Of a stretch of 32,150 nucleotides of DNA, positions 6,604 through 15,931 are shown piece by piece. Where the stretch lies: the NCBI RefSeq assembly GCF_002188635.1, contig NZ_NINX01000045.1:1-32150 (forward strand). The letters run 5' to 3'. The position numbers and the translations under genes were made by a program. The DNA is from Pigmentiphaga sp. NML030171. Its GTDB lineage: Bacteria > Pseudomonadota > Gammaproteobacteria > Burkholderiales > Burkholderiaceae_B. Each line of letters begins with the position of its first letter. The stretch's first letter is position 1. The notes under the pieces were generated by a model. The model ran no database searches and was not told where the DNA came from. It was given only the letters and a program-made list of their open reading frames with translations.

Positions 6604-8058
6604 TCACAGTTTGATGCAGACATTTTTCAGTTCGGTGTAGAACTCGAGCGAGTGCACCCCGCCCTCGCGCCCGATGCCAGATTGCTTGGAACCGCCGAAC
6701 GGCGTGCGCAGGTCGCGCAGGAACCACGAGTTGACCCAGACGATGCCCGCTTCGATCTGGGCGGCGACCCGGTGGGAACGCGCCAGGTTGGTGGTCCACA
6801 AGGCCGAGGCCAGCCCGTACGGGTTGTCGTTGGCGCGGGCGACCACCTCTTCCTCGGTATCGAACGGCGAAATGTGGCAGCACGGTCCGAAGATCTCTTC
6901 GCGCATCACGGTCGCCGTGTCCGGCAGGCCGGTCCAGATGGTCGGCTGCACCCACGAGCCGCCCGCGAGCTCCGACGGCATGTCGGGGATGCCGCCGCCG
7001 GTGACGACGGTAGCGCCCTCCTCGACCGCGTTGCGGTAGTACGAAAGCACCTTGTTGCGGTGTTCCTGCGAAATCAAGGGCCCCATGCCGCTGGCCGGGT
7101 CGGACGGCAGGCCGGGCTTCATCGTTTCGACCGCGGTCTTCAGGCGGGTAACGAATTCCTCGAAGACCGGACGTTCCACATACACACGCTCGGTGCCGAG
7201 GCACACCTGGCCGGCGTTGGCAAAGCACGAGCGCAGGGTGCCGGCGATGGCCTCATCCATGTCGCAATCGGCAAACACGATCGCGGCGTTCTTGCCGCCC
7301 ATCTCCATCGAGACCGGGCGCGCGCCGTCGGCGGCGGCCTTCATGATCGCGGCGCCGGTACGCGTCTCGCCGGTAAAGGTGATCGCATCGACCTGCGGAT
7401 GGGTGGTCAGGAATTCGCCGGTGGAGTCCGGCCCGAAGCCGTGCACGACGTTGAACACGCCTTTCGGCATGCCGACCTTGTTCATCACTTCGCCCAGCAA
7501 GGCCGCTGCCTGCGGCGTTTCTTCCGACGGCTTGACGACCACCGTATTGCCGCACGCCAGCGCCGGGCCCAGCTTCCAGGTCATCAGCAGGAACGGCAGG
7601 TTCCACGGGCAGATGACCGCCACCACGCCCACCGGACGCCGCAGCGAGTAGTTGAGCGAACCGCGCCCGTCGGGGGTGGCCATTTCGAAAAACTCGCCCG
7701 GGACATTCTTGATGACGTCGGCGAAGACCTTGAAGTTTGCGGCGCCGCGCGGCACGTCGATGTGACGGATGAAATGCGCCGGCTGCCCCAGGTCGGTCAT
7801 CTCGGCTTCGACGAAATCCTCGAAGCGGCGGTCGATCTCGTCGGCCACCGCGTACAGCAGGTCGACCCGGTCGGTCAGGTTCATCTTGCCCCACGGTCCG
7901 TGCAGCGCGTCGCGCGCACACTGCACGGCGCGGTCGACCAGGGCTGAGTCGGCCTCGGCGACCCGGGCGAAGACCTTGCCGTCGTACGGCGCGCTCTTGT
8001 CGAACCAGCGCTCCGACGGCACGTAGTCACCGTTGATGAAGTTCAGAATGTCTTTCAC
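6604..8058 (-). CDS. 2-hydroxymuconic semialdehyde dehydrogenase-like ALDH
   Basis: This 484-residue NAD-dependent aldehyde dehydrogenase is predicted to oxidise 2-hydroxymuconic semialdehyde to 2-hydroxymuconate (DmpC/XylG/NahI role). The cofactor/anion segment is CPWNLPFLLMTWKLGPAL, the general-base Glu is in SMEMGGKNAA, and the nucleophile is Cys in NAGQVCLGTERVYV. A GTG start at 8058 (MKDILNFINGDYV) is chosen because GGAG lies 5 bases before it and family proteins begin at this point; the frame runs a further 13 codons upstream without a ribosome site. It heads the lower-pathway block, 62 bases after the porin. 2-aminomuconate semialdehyde dehydrogenases are very similar, so the substrate rests on context. 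Confidence 0.9.
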   Translation of the reverse strand: MKDILNFINGDYVPSERWFDKSAPYDGKVFARVAEADSALVDRAVQCARDALHGPWGKMNLTDRVDLLYAVADEIDRRFEDFVEAEMTDLGQPAHFIRHIDVPRGAANFKVFADVIKNVPGEFFEMATPDGRGSLNYSLRRPVGVVAVICPWNLPFLLMTWKLGPALACGNTVVVKPSEETPQAAALLGEVMNKVGMPKGVFNVVHGFGPDSTGEFLTTHPQVDAITFTGETRTGAAIMKAAADGARPVSMEMGGKNAAIVFADCDMDEAIAGTLRSCFANAGQVCLGTERVYVERPVFEEFVTRLKTAVETMKPGLPSDPASGMGPLISQEHRNKVLSYYRNAVEEGATVVTGGGIPDMPSELAGGSWVQPTIWTGLPDTATVMREEIFGPCCHISPFDTEEEVVARANDNPYGLASALWTTNLARSHRVAAQIEAGIVWVNSWFLRDLRTPFGGSKQSGIGREGGVHSLEFYTELKNVCIKL

Positions 8059-8120
8059 GTTATCTCCAAAAATGTAAAATCTGGCCGAGGCCACCACCGG
8101 ACGTTCGCGCGACCAGCGGG

Positions 8121-9187
8121 TCAGAACAGGTGGTTGATACCGACCGAAGCCGCTTTCGTTTTGTGCTTGCCGGCAGACAGCAGCGCGCCGCGGTGTTTGG
8201 TCAGGTCCACCTCGAGGTACAGGTTGGTGCGCTTGGACAGGGCGTAATGGGCCGCCGTCATGAACATCCCACGCTTGCCGTCAGGCAGGCCGCCACCCGA
8301 GATCCTGGTGTGGTAATAGGAGCCTATTAAAGTGGTTGCAGGCGTCAAACATACTGGACGCCGCCCCAGGTCCAGCGGGTATGGCGCTCGCCGGCCGCGG
8401 CGGTCGCTACCTTGTCGTCCACATACGCCGCGGTGAAGCGTGCCTCGCCGATCTTGTAGGCCGCACCGGCCAGCCAGTGGTCGCGATCCTGGAACGACGG
8501 GTTGGCGGTCGTACGCATATTCGGTTTGTGCTTGGTGTACACGGCGCCGAGCAGCACCGGACCGCTGGCGTAGCTCAGGCCGAGCGCGCTGGCGGAGCCG
8601 TCGCTGTGGCTTCCGGCCTGCTCGCCGGCGGCGTATTCGGCGCGCGCGGTCCAGGCGCCGAAAGTGCCGGTGTACTGGATGTCATTGTTGAAGCGGCCCA
8701 CGCCGGCATTCGCCGCAGGCGTGGTGGCGGTCGGCGTGCCCAGCGTCTGCGAGCCCGGCACCGCGATTGCCAGCGGCGTGATGCCGGTGTAGTTGGAGCC
8801 GAACGGGGACAGCGGGGCGGCGACCTTGAACGCCACGCTGAACTGGCGGCCGACGTCGACCGCACCCCACTTGCCGGCCAGGCCGACGGTGGCGGTACGC
8901 TGGAACAGCTGGCCGACGTTGTTGTCCAGGGTGCCGGTACCGAGATTGAAGCCGGCTTCCAGGTGGAAGCGCGCCGACAGGCCGCCGCCCAGGTTTTCGG
9001 TGCCGCGGAACGTCAGGCGGTTGTTGTACGAGGTGCCGTTCGAGCCGACCGTCACGCGGTCTTCGCCATCGTTGGAGATATAGCGCAGGCCGCCGTCGAC
9101 CGAACCGGTCACGCTGACGTTGCTTTGGGCATGGGCCGAGCCTGCAAAAGCGCTGCCGAGGGCGAGCGCAAGGAATGTTTCTTTCAT
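8121..9187 (-). pseudogene. Outer-membrane porin (Burkholderia-type), single frameshift
   Basis: A general-diffusion porin of the betaproteobacterial 16-strand family. It has a signal peptide MKETFLALALGSAFAGSAHA cut before QSN, then RLTFRGTENLGGGLSARFHLE, and a C-terminal strand ending in Phe (SVGINHLF), needed for outer-membrane assembly. The frame breaks at 8345-8349: GGVQYV meets TGA, while LTPATTLIGSYYHTR continues in the next frame. Adding one T to the TTT run would restore a 355-residue porin, the expected size. The start at 9187 is set by the signal peptide. It lies between the importer and lower-pathway genes, so it probably served entry of the aromatic acid. Either a true loss or a homopolymer error. 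Confidence 0.85.
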
Positions 9188-9307
9188 GGTTGTCCGGACT
9201 GAATCGATTTTTTTTGCCAGCAGGGGATCACCGCCGCACACCATTGATGTGCGACGCTCTGGATTGCTGTAGGGGTTGTGGGCGGCAGCCTGGGCTGCCG
9301 CGGGAAC

Positions 9308-10372
9308 TTACTTCGGCTTGTAGGGCCCCAGTTCGTTGACTACCGCTCTGGCAAAGGACATGTCGACGACCTTGTCGATATCGACCGGGGTCGTGATCAG
9401 GCCCTGCTCCTTGAAGAACTCGTAATCGTGCTTCATGCTGGCGACATTGACCATGCCGTCCGGATGGCAGCCGTGTGCCGTGGCGACCTTGTAGATGGAG
9501 GGGTCCTTCTCGTTGGTCGACTTGCTCAGGATCGAAATGATCTCGTCCGAGTTCTTGCCGGTCAGCTTGCCATTGACCAGCGCGTCGTTATAGTCGCGGG
9601 TGGCGCGGATATACGCGCGCATCACCTTGGTCGCGGTGGCCGCTTCCTGCCTGGCAAAGGCGCCGCGGTACAACACCACTGCTACCTGTTGCGACGGATA
9701 GATCTGGTCGGCCTGGGGGCTGAAACGGACCACGGTCCCGGTCTGTACGGCCCGGGTCGCATTCGGCTCGGTCACCATGGCCGCGTCCAGCGCCTTGTTC
9801 TGCAGTGCCGCGGCCAGCTGCGAGTGGCCCATGTACGAGATCTTGACGTCCTTGTAGGGCACGCCGCCCTTCTTGAGTGCCTCGTTCAGCAGCGACAATG
9901 CGCTGCCGCCCGGCGACTGGCTGCCGACCCGAAGGCCTTTCAGGTCCTTCAGGCTCTTGAAGGCGCCGCTGTCGACCAGGTCCTTGCGCACCAGCAGCGG
10001 GACGTAGCCATGCCCCGGCGGCATCGAGCCCTTGTCCGCGACGACCTTGATGTCGATGCCGCGTCCGATCGAGTTGTACAGGCCGGCGCTGGTCGCGCCC
10101 ACCGCGACGTCGAGCTGGCCGGCGCCGATCGGCGCGATCATCTGCGCCGAATTCGGAAAGCGGATGATCTCGGCATCGATACCTTCGTCCTTGAAGTAGC
10201 CCTTGGCCTCGGCGATATAGATCGACGCGTCGCTCAGGGAGCCGACCACGCCGATCCGCACCTTGGCGGCGGCGGCCGCGTTGCCGCTCAAGACTGCCAC
10301 GGCGGCGCAGGCATACAGCGTCGAGCGCACCAGCTTGCCCAGTGTCGATTGAATTTTCGCTATTGACTTCAT
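9308..10372 (-). CDS. ABC transporter periplasmic binding protein (NitT/TauT type)
   Basis: A 354-residue periplasmic binding protein of the SsuA/TauA/NMT1 superfamily, start MKSIAKIQSTL at 10372 with GGAG 8 bases upstream. A long N-region and hydrophobic stretch (LYACAAVAVLSG) end in NAAAAA before KVRIGVVGSLSDAS, giving an export signal. The domain shows IYIAEAKGYFKDEGIDAEII, then DVAVGATSAGLYNSI and SLKDLKGLRVGSQSPGG, typical for ligand lobes of this family. It is followed 46 bases later by the cognate permease (minus-strand order reversed: ATPase, permease, binding protein). Its place among dioxygenase and meta-cleavage genes suggests it captures the aromatic carboxylate substrate, which is inference. 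Confidence 0.9.
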   Translation of the reverse strand: MKSIAKIQSTLGKLVRSTLYACAAVAVLSGNAAAAAKVRIGVVGSLSDASIYIAEAKGYFKDEGIDAEIIRFPNSAQMIAPIGAGQLDVAVGATSAGLYNSIGRGIDIKVVADKGSMPPGHGYVPLLVRKDLVDSGAFKSLKDLKGLRVGSQSPGGSALSLLNEALKKGGVPYKDVKISYMGHSQLAAALQNKALDAAMVTEPNATRAVQTGTVVRFSPQADQIYPSQQVAVVLYRGAFARQEAATATKVMRAYIRATRDYNDALVNGKLTGKNSDEIISILSKSTNEKDPSIYKVATAHGCHPDGMVNVASMKHDYEFFKEQGLITTPVDIDKVVDMSFARAVVNELGPYKPK

Positions 10373-10418
10373 TGTTACTGTCTCCGTTATGGTTGGTATA
10401 TGCAACATAAGGCGCTTT

Positions 10419-11254
10419 TTAGCGCTCGGTCTTCCAGGGCACCACGATTCGTTCTACTTCATCCATCACAAGCGTGAACACGAAGCCGATCAGGGCAATC
10501 ATCAACAGGCCGACGTACATGGTGTCCACCGACAGGATTTCCCAGGCGTTCCAGATCATGTAGCCGAGGCCGCTGTGGGCGCCGACCATCTCGGCCAGCG
10601 CGATCAGGATCAGTCCCATGCCGACGCCAAGCTTGATGCCCGTCATGATGAACGGCAGCGCGCCGGGCACCGCGATGGTGCGGAACACCTGCCAGCGGCT
10701 GGCCTTGAAGTTGCTGCCGACGTCGAGGTAGATCTTGTTGATCTCGCGCACGCCGGTGACGGCGTTGATCAGTACCGGGAAGAACACGCCGATCGCCACC
10801 ATCGCGATCTTGGAACCTTCGCCCAGGCCGAAGATCAGCAGCAGCAGTGGCATCAGCGCGCTTTTCGGCACCGGATAGGTGGCCGCGATGAGCGGGTCGA
10901 CAATTGCGCGCAGCGGGCGGTAGAGACCCATCAGGACGCCGATGATCAGCGCCGGCACCCCGCCAACGAGGAAGCCCCAGAACAGCCGCTGCAGGCTGGC
11001 CCGGGAGTTGGCCCACAATTCGCCCGACTCGGCCAGCACCAGCAGCGTCTGGAAAATCGAGGTGGGCGCCGGGAAGAAGCGGGTGTCGATGAAGCCGGTG
11101 CGCGCGGCGATCTCCCAAATCAGCAGCAGCACGAGCGGCGACAGCACGCCGAGCAGGCGGTCGCGCGAGCCGGCGCTCAGCTTTCTGGTCTTGAAGCTGG
11201 CGCGGTTGGCGGCGGACACTTGCGCCGGCGCCGGTGGGAGTTCGACTACCTTCA

Positions 11255-11258
<4 letters not shown>
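10419..11258 (-). CDS. ABC transporter permease (SsuC/TauC type)
   Basis: A 279-residue inner-membrane permease of the BPD_transp_1 family with about six hydrophobic segments (such as LLGVLSPLVLLLIWEIAA and MVAIGVFFPVLINAVTG). The coupling-helix region is FRTIAVPGALPFIMTGIKLGVG, the EAA-like loop that contacts the ATPase. The ATG at 11258 overlaps the ATPase stop as ATGA and is preceded by a perfect AGGAGG, which fixes the start. It pairs with the adjacent ATPase and binding protein to form a complete importer. Confidence 0.92.
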
Positions 11259-12130
<872 letters not shown>

Positions 12131-12213
12131 GGTCTCCTCTTGCTGCCTTTAAAAAATCCGGCGAAGGTCTTGATTGCCTTCCTGTGCCGGTCTTGCCTGA
12201 ATAAAAACTCGTG

Positions 12214-12960
12214 TTACCTGATATTCGCCCGGTCGGACCCGCTCTGTTCCGGGTCGCCATGCGTCAGGAATTCCCACAAGCGTTCGAAGATCCCGCCCGT
12301 AGACACGGCGCGCGCACTGGCCTCGGCGTCCGACAGCAGCGTCCCGCCCTGCCCGCCGCCCGCGGCGCGCACGGTCAGTTCGAGCGCCGCCGCCTCTTCC
12401 AGCAGGAACGACAGGCCTGCCGCCTCCTCGATGCTGCTGCCCGCGACCACGGCGCCATTGCCGCGCATGACAATCGCGCGGGCCCCGCCGAGCAGCGCGG
12501 CGATCGCCTGTGCCTTGTCGTCGTCGCGGACCAGTTGCGGATCGTCCCAGAGCGGCGGGTGCGGCGCAAAGTACGAGCCGTTGCCGTGGCGGGCCGACGG
12601 CGTCAGGCGCATGGTCGACAGCGCGATCACGCGCGCCGGTAGGATGCGGCAGATGCCGCCGACGTCGGGCCGCACCTTGTAGATCTGCTGGTGCAGCCGG
12701 ACTTCGCCCAGCACGCCCTGCGGCAACGGTCCCTCGACCGGCACCACGGTGCCCTGGTCGTCAGCGTCGAGGCAGCCCATTGGGCGCGCCGCGCACACCA
12801 GGAACTCGGTGTCGTTCAGGCGCGCGCTGACGTGGCCGAACGCGTGCACCAGGCCGTGCCGGCCCATCGCGCGCGCAGCCTTGCGCACCTGGGCCTGCAG
12901 GTGCGCAAGGCGTTCTTCACTAGCGCCGGCCGCCATCGCTTGTTCCGTCGTTGCCTGCAT
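12214..12960 (-). CDS. Class II aldolase/adducin-fold protein, probable ring-cleavage-product decarboxylase
   Basis: A 248-residue protein of the class II aldolase/adducin fold. The family segment GEVRLHQQIYKVRPDVG (E86 at the catalytic-Glu position) is clear. The zinc HxH is replaced by CRI (C104, I106), and the third His position of the usual NHG motif reads GNG (168 region). Non-aldolase members include CmtD (2-hydroxy-3-carboxymuconate-semialdehyde-type decarboxylase of p-cumate degradation), PhtC-type dihydroxyphthalate decarboxylases and CloR/NovR. It lies 12 bases after the extradiol dioxygenase gene, so CmtD/DhbB-like decarboxylation of the carboxylated ring-cleavage product is the best role. 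Start at 12960, with GGAGACACG 2 bases upstream. Function is inferred from context and fold. Confidence 0.75.
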   Translation of the reverse strand: MQATTEQAMAAGASEERLAHLQAQVRKAARAMGRHGLVHAFGHVSARLNDTEFLVCAARPMGCLDADDQGTVVPVEGPLPQGVLGEVRLHQQIYKVRPDVGGICRILPARVIALSTMRLTPSARHGNGSYFAPHPPLWDDPQLVRDDDKAQAIAALLGGARAIVMRGNGAVVAGSSIEEAAGLSFLLEEAAALELTVRAAGGGQGGTLLSDAEASARAVSTGGIFERLWEFLTHGDPEQSGSDRANIR

Positions 12961-12972
12961 CGTGTCTCCTGG

Positions 12973-13839
12973 TCAGCTCTTAAATTCGGGAATATCCGGA
13001 CGCGATCCCCACATGCACAGCGAGGTCGATGCCTCGAAGGGGAACTGGCGCGGCCTGACCGTCGACATCTCTTCTTCGGTGAACACGCGCACGCCGGTCG
13101 AGTATTCGTAGGTCATGCCGTCCGGTCCGGCAAAGTACAGGAACATCGCGCCTGAGGTCGGGTGGCGCCCCGGCCCGAACACGATCCGCACGCCCTTCTC
13201 CTTGAGCATGTAGTAGGCGCGCATGATATCGTCGATACCCTCGACCTGATGGTTGATGTGCTGGACCCCGGCGAAGCTGGATGGAAACAGCGCGATCTTG
13301 TGGTGGACCGGGTCGATCCGCAGCAGCGGCGAGTTGCCCAGGCGGTCGCTCACCCTGGCGCTCATGACCTGGGTCCAGAATTTTTCGTCGCGCGCCGGAT
13401 CGCTGGAGCGCAGCCCGATATGGCTGAAGCCGGTAATGCCGGCGTCGCGCGACGGGAAATAGCGCCGCCCGCTGTGGTGCGGACGGACTACCAGGTCGAT
13501 GCTGTTGCCGCTCGGGTCGATGAAATTGACCAGCCCCTCGACCCGGCGCTGCTCGCACTCTTCGCGCGAGCCGGCCTTGACCCGGTAGCCGGCGTTGTCA
13601 AGCTCGGCGGCCGCGGCGTCGATGCCGGCGGCGTCGGCCAGTTCGAAGCCGGTGGTATGGTCGTTGCTGTCGCCTTCGAAGTACACCAGCGTGTGATCGC
13701 GGCTGTCGCTGCGGAAGTAGCGCGCACCCTGTTCGGTGCGCACCAGTTCGAGCCCGAGCACCTCTTGAGCGTAGCGGGTCGACTCTTCAATGTTGCGGGT
13801 ACCGAGCCGTACGTACCGTACATCGTGCAAATCAATCAT
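12973..13839 (-). CDS. Type I extradiol dioxygenase, CmtC/DhbA-like (carboxylated catechol 3,4-cleavage)
   Basis: A 288-residue two-domain VOC (glyoxalase-fold) extradiol dioxygenase. Iron ligands in the C-terminal domain are H140 (GFSHIGL), H194 (VQHINHQV) and E245 (TYEYSTG). The segments HSGRRYFPSRDAG and FGPGRHPTSGAMFLYF, and the ending MWGSRPDIPEF, resemble 2,3-dihydroxy-p-cumate and 2,3-dihydroxybenzoate 3,4-dioxygenases rather than catechol 2,3-dioxygenases; this is from memory of the families. The ATG at 13839 (MIDLHDVRYV) is preferred to an in-frame TTG two codons earlier because GAGG sits 8 bases before it. The product should be a 2-hydroxy-3-carboxymuconic semialdehyde, matched by the decarboxylase encoded next. 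Exact substrate not proven. Confidence 0.85.
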   Translation of the reverse strand: MIDLHDVRYVRLGTRNIEESTRYAQEVLGLELVRTEQGARYFRSDSRDHTLVYFEGDSNDHTTGFELADAAGIDAAAAELDNAGYRVKAGSREECEQRRVEGLVNFIDPSGNSIDLVVRPHHSGRRYFPSRDAGITGFSHIGLRSSDPARDEKFWTQVMSARVSDRLGNSPLLRIDPVHHKIALFPSSFAGVQHINHQVEGIDDIMRAYYMLKEKGVRIVFGPGRHPTSGAMFLYFAGPDGMTYEYSTGVRVFTEEEMSTVRPRQFPFEASTSLCMWGSRPDIPEFKS

Positions 13840-13860
13840 GGTCAATCCTCAGTCGTAAGG

Positions 13861-14871
13861 TCAGCTGGTGGTGACGAAGCGCTCGGCGTGCACGCGCGCC
13901 GGGTCCATGCCGTTCTCGCGCAGCCACGCGGCGGCCGCTTCGACCATCGGCGGCGGGCCGCACAGGTAGGCGTCGCATTCGCCGCCGTGCAACAGTTCGG
14001 GGCGCAGCAAGCGGGTGACGTGTCCGGCAGGGCCCTGCCAGCCGGTCTCCGCTACCGCGATGCGCTCCACCGTCAGGCGCAGGCTCTGGCCGAGCCGCTC
14101 CAGTTCGCTCGCGTTGAAAAACTCGGAGGCTTCGTTGACGCCGTAGATCAGGTGCACCGGCTGGTCGGCCGCACCGGCGCGCACCATGCTGCGCAGCATG
14201 CTGAGCATGGGTGCAAGGCCGGTGCCGCCGGCGATCATCAGGATCGGGCGGCGCAGCGCGCGCAGGTAGAAGTGGCCGGCCGGTCCCTTGATGCGGATGT
14301 CGTCGCCAACCTTTGCGCGCTCGCGCAGGTAGTCGCTCATCACGCCTTGCGGATACACCTTGAGGAAAAATTCGAGCTGCTGCTCCGCCGGCATGTTCGC
14401 AAACGAATACGAACGCTCCGCGCCGCCTGCACCGGGCACTTCCATGTGCACGTACTGGCCGGGCAGGAAGTCGATGTCGCCCGCCGTCAGCTGCACCACC
14501 ATTCGCTTGACGCTCGAGGACACCGATTCGACCGCCACCACCCTGGCGTCGAGCCACTGCGGCGCATGTTGGGCGGTCAGGAAGCGCGACGAATACGGCA
14601 GCTCGACCGTGCACGGCGTTTTCGCCTTCATCTTGCACAGCAGCGTGTAGCCGATCGCCAGCTCGGCATCCGACAAGGCTTCGTCGCTGTAGTCGTCGAC
14701 CCGGAATTCGCCTTGCGTGCAAAGCGCCTTGCAGGCGCCGCACGCGCCTTCGAGGCAGTCGTGCTCGAGCCGGATGTTCGAGCGGTAGGCCGCCTGGTAG
14801 ACGATCTCATCGGCTCGGCTCGAAAACCTGACCGATTTTCCGTCTTCAAAGATTGCCGTTATCTGGTGCAC
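13861..14871 (-). CDS. Dioxygenase reductase (ferredoxin-FAD-NAD, BenC/XylZ type)
   Basis: A 336-residue electron-transfer component that passes electrons from NADH to the Rieske oxygenase. An N-terminal plant-type [2Fe-2S] domain has C39, C44, C47 and C79 (DCLEGACGACKALC, LLCK). A flavin domain follows with RSYSFANMP near 153-161. The NAD domain has AGGTGLAPMLSML near 214-226 and ends with YLCGPPPMVEAA. This fused order is that of class IB reductases for benzoate, toluate, anthranilate and halobenzoate dioxygenases, so no separate ferredoxin is needed and none is seen. The gaps of 11 bases to the dehydrogenase and 21 to the extradiol gene support one transcript. Confidence 0.94.
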   Translation of the reverse strand: MHQITAIFEDGKSVRFSSRADEIVYQAAYRSNIRLEHDCLEGACGACKALCTQGEFRVDDYSDEALSDAELAIGYTLLCKMKAKTPCTVELPYSSRFLTAQHAPQWLDARVVAVESVSSSVKRMVVQLTAGDIDFLPGQYVHMEVPGAGGAERSYSFANMPAEQQLEFFLKVYPQGVMSDYLRERAKVGDDIRIKGPAGHFYLRALRRPILMIAGGTGLAPMLSMLRSMVRAGAADQPVHLIYGVNEASEFFNASELERLGQSLRLTVERIAVAETGWQGPAGHVTRLLRPELLHGGECDAYLCGPPPMVEAAAAWLRENGMDPARVHAERFVTTS

Positions 14872-14882
14872 GGGAGCATCCT

Positions 14883-15917
14883 TCAGGCCGGAACAATGAT
14901 GGGCTTGACCGCCAGGCCTTGCAGGATCAGGTCGAACCCGGAAGTTGCCTCGGACATCGGCAGCACGTGGCTGACCAGCGGCCTGAGGTCGACCTTGCCG
15001 TCATAGATGAGCGGCATGGCGCGCTCCCACGACTGCCAGATGCGGCGGCCGTGGATGTTGTGTACCTTCGGGCACTTCAGTACCCACTGGCTGAAGTCGA
15101 CGTTGATCGGCTGCGCCGGCGCCCCGACCAGGCGGAAGTCGCCGCCCTTGGTGAGCGACTCGAACACGTTGCGAAAGCCGGCCTCGGACCCCGAGAACTC
15201 GATCCCGACATCGGCCCCGACGCCATTGGTAAAGTCCTTCACCGCGTTGACGACGTCCTCGTCACCGACCTTGACCATGCGGTCGGCGCCCATCAGCTCG
15301 GCCGTCTTCAGGCGCAGCGGGTTGATGTCGCTGGCGATGATCCTGCGCGCGCCCAGCGCCCGCGCCACCGCGATCGTCATCAGGCCGATCGGGCCGCAGC
15401 CGTTGACCAGCACCGTCTGCCCGCTGACGCCCGAGCCTTCGAGCGCGGCGTGGACGCCGATGCCGAACGGCTCGAGCATGGCCGCGATGTTATGGTCGAG
15501 CGGCTGCGTGATCACCCATGCGATCCGCGCCGGCACCACGATATATTCGGCAAAGCCGCCGTCGATGTCGATGCCGGGATAGGTCAGGTTCTCGCACAGG
15601 TGCTCCTGGCCGCGATGGCACTGCACGCAGTTATTGCAGTAGATGTGGCTTTCGAGCGCGACGTGGTCGCCGACCTGGATGTTGCTGACGGCGCTGCCGA
15701 CCTGGTCGACAATGCCGCTGACCTCGTGCCCGATGACGCGAGGCAGCGTCATGCGGCGCTTGATGCGGGGCGACCATTTATAGATCTGCATGTCGGTGCC
15801 GCAGATGCCTGCCGCGCGCACCTTGATCCGGACTTCGTCGGCCTTGGGCAGCGCGACGGCCACTTCGGACAACTCGAGCCCGTTCTCGCCTGGCGACACT
15901 TTACTTAGCGCTAACAT
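14883..15917 (-). CDS. Zinc-dependent MDR dehydrogenase, possible cis-dihydrodiol dehydrogenase
   Basis: A 344-residue medium-chain dehydrogenase of the threonine/butanediol dehydrogenase type. Catalytic zinc ligands are C39 (ICGTD) and H64-E65 (GHEVSG). The structural zinc site is C94, C97, C100, C108 (YCNNCVQCHRGQEHLC). The Rossmann motif is VNGCGPIGLM (171-180), with an acidic residue in IASDIN favouring NAD. It sits between the oxygenase beta and reductase genes (14- and 11-base gaps), where the cis-diol dehydrogenase of such operons is expected. Classical BenD/CmtB enzymes are short-chain dehydrogenases, so this is an unusual replacement if that is its role. Oxidation of another alcohol intermediate is the alternative. 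Confidence 0.85.
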   Translation of the reverse strand: MLALSKVSPGENGLELSEVAVALPKADEVRIKVRAAGICGTDMQIYKWSPRIKRRMTLPRVIGHEVSGIVDQVGSAVSNIQVGDHVALESHIYCNNCVQCHRGQEHLCENLTYPGIDIDGGFAEYIVVPARIAWVITQPLDHNIAAMLEPFGIGVHAALEGSGVSGQTVLVNGCGPIGLMTIAVARALGARRIIASDINPLRLKTAELMGADRMVKVGDEDVVNAVKDFTNGVGADVGIEFSGSEAGFRNVFESLTKGGDFRLVGAPAQPINVDFSQWVLKCPKVHNIHGRRIWQSWERAMPLIYDGKVDLRPLVSHVLPMSEATSGFDLILQGLAVKPIIVPA

Positions 15918-15931
15918 ATTTTTCTGCTTTC

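Noticed and set aside
3815-6640. Open frame of about 940 codons on the plus strand
   Set aside because: It is antisense to three or four intact meta-pathway genes and has composition typical of shadow frames (His, Arg, Asp, Val-rich), with no family motif.
8345-8350. Programmed ribosomal frameshift in the porin gene
   Set aside because: There is no slippery heptamer or downstream hairpin at the break, and porins are not known to use frameshifting; an indel or error is simpler.
12973-13839. Plain catechol 2,3-dioxygenase
   Set aside because: The internal and C-terminal segments resemble the CmtC/DhbA type, and a decarboxylase-like gene follows directly, which catechol cleavage would not need.
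13162-15006. Plus-strand frame across the extradiol and reductase genes
   Set aside because: Antisense to two enzymes with complete active-site motifs; no ribosome site or family signature.
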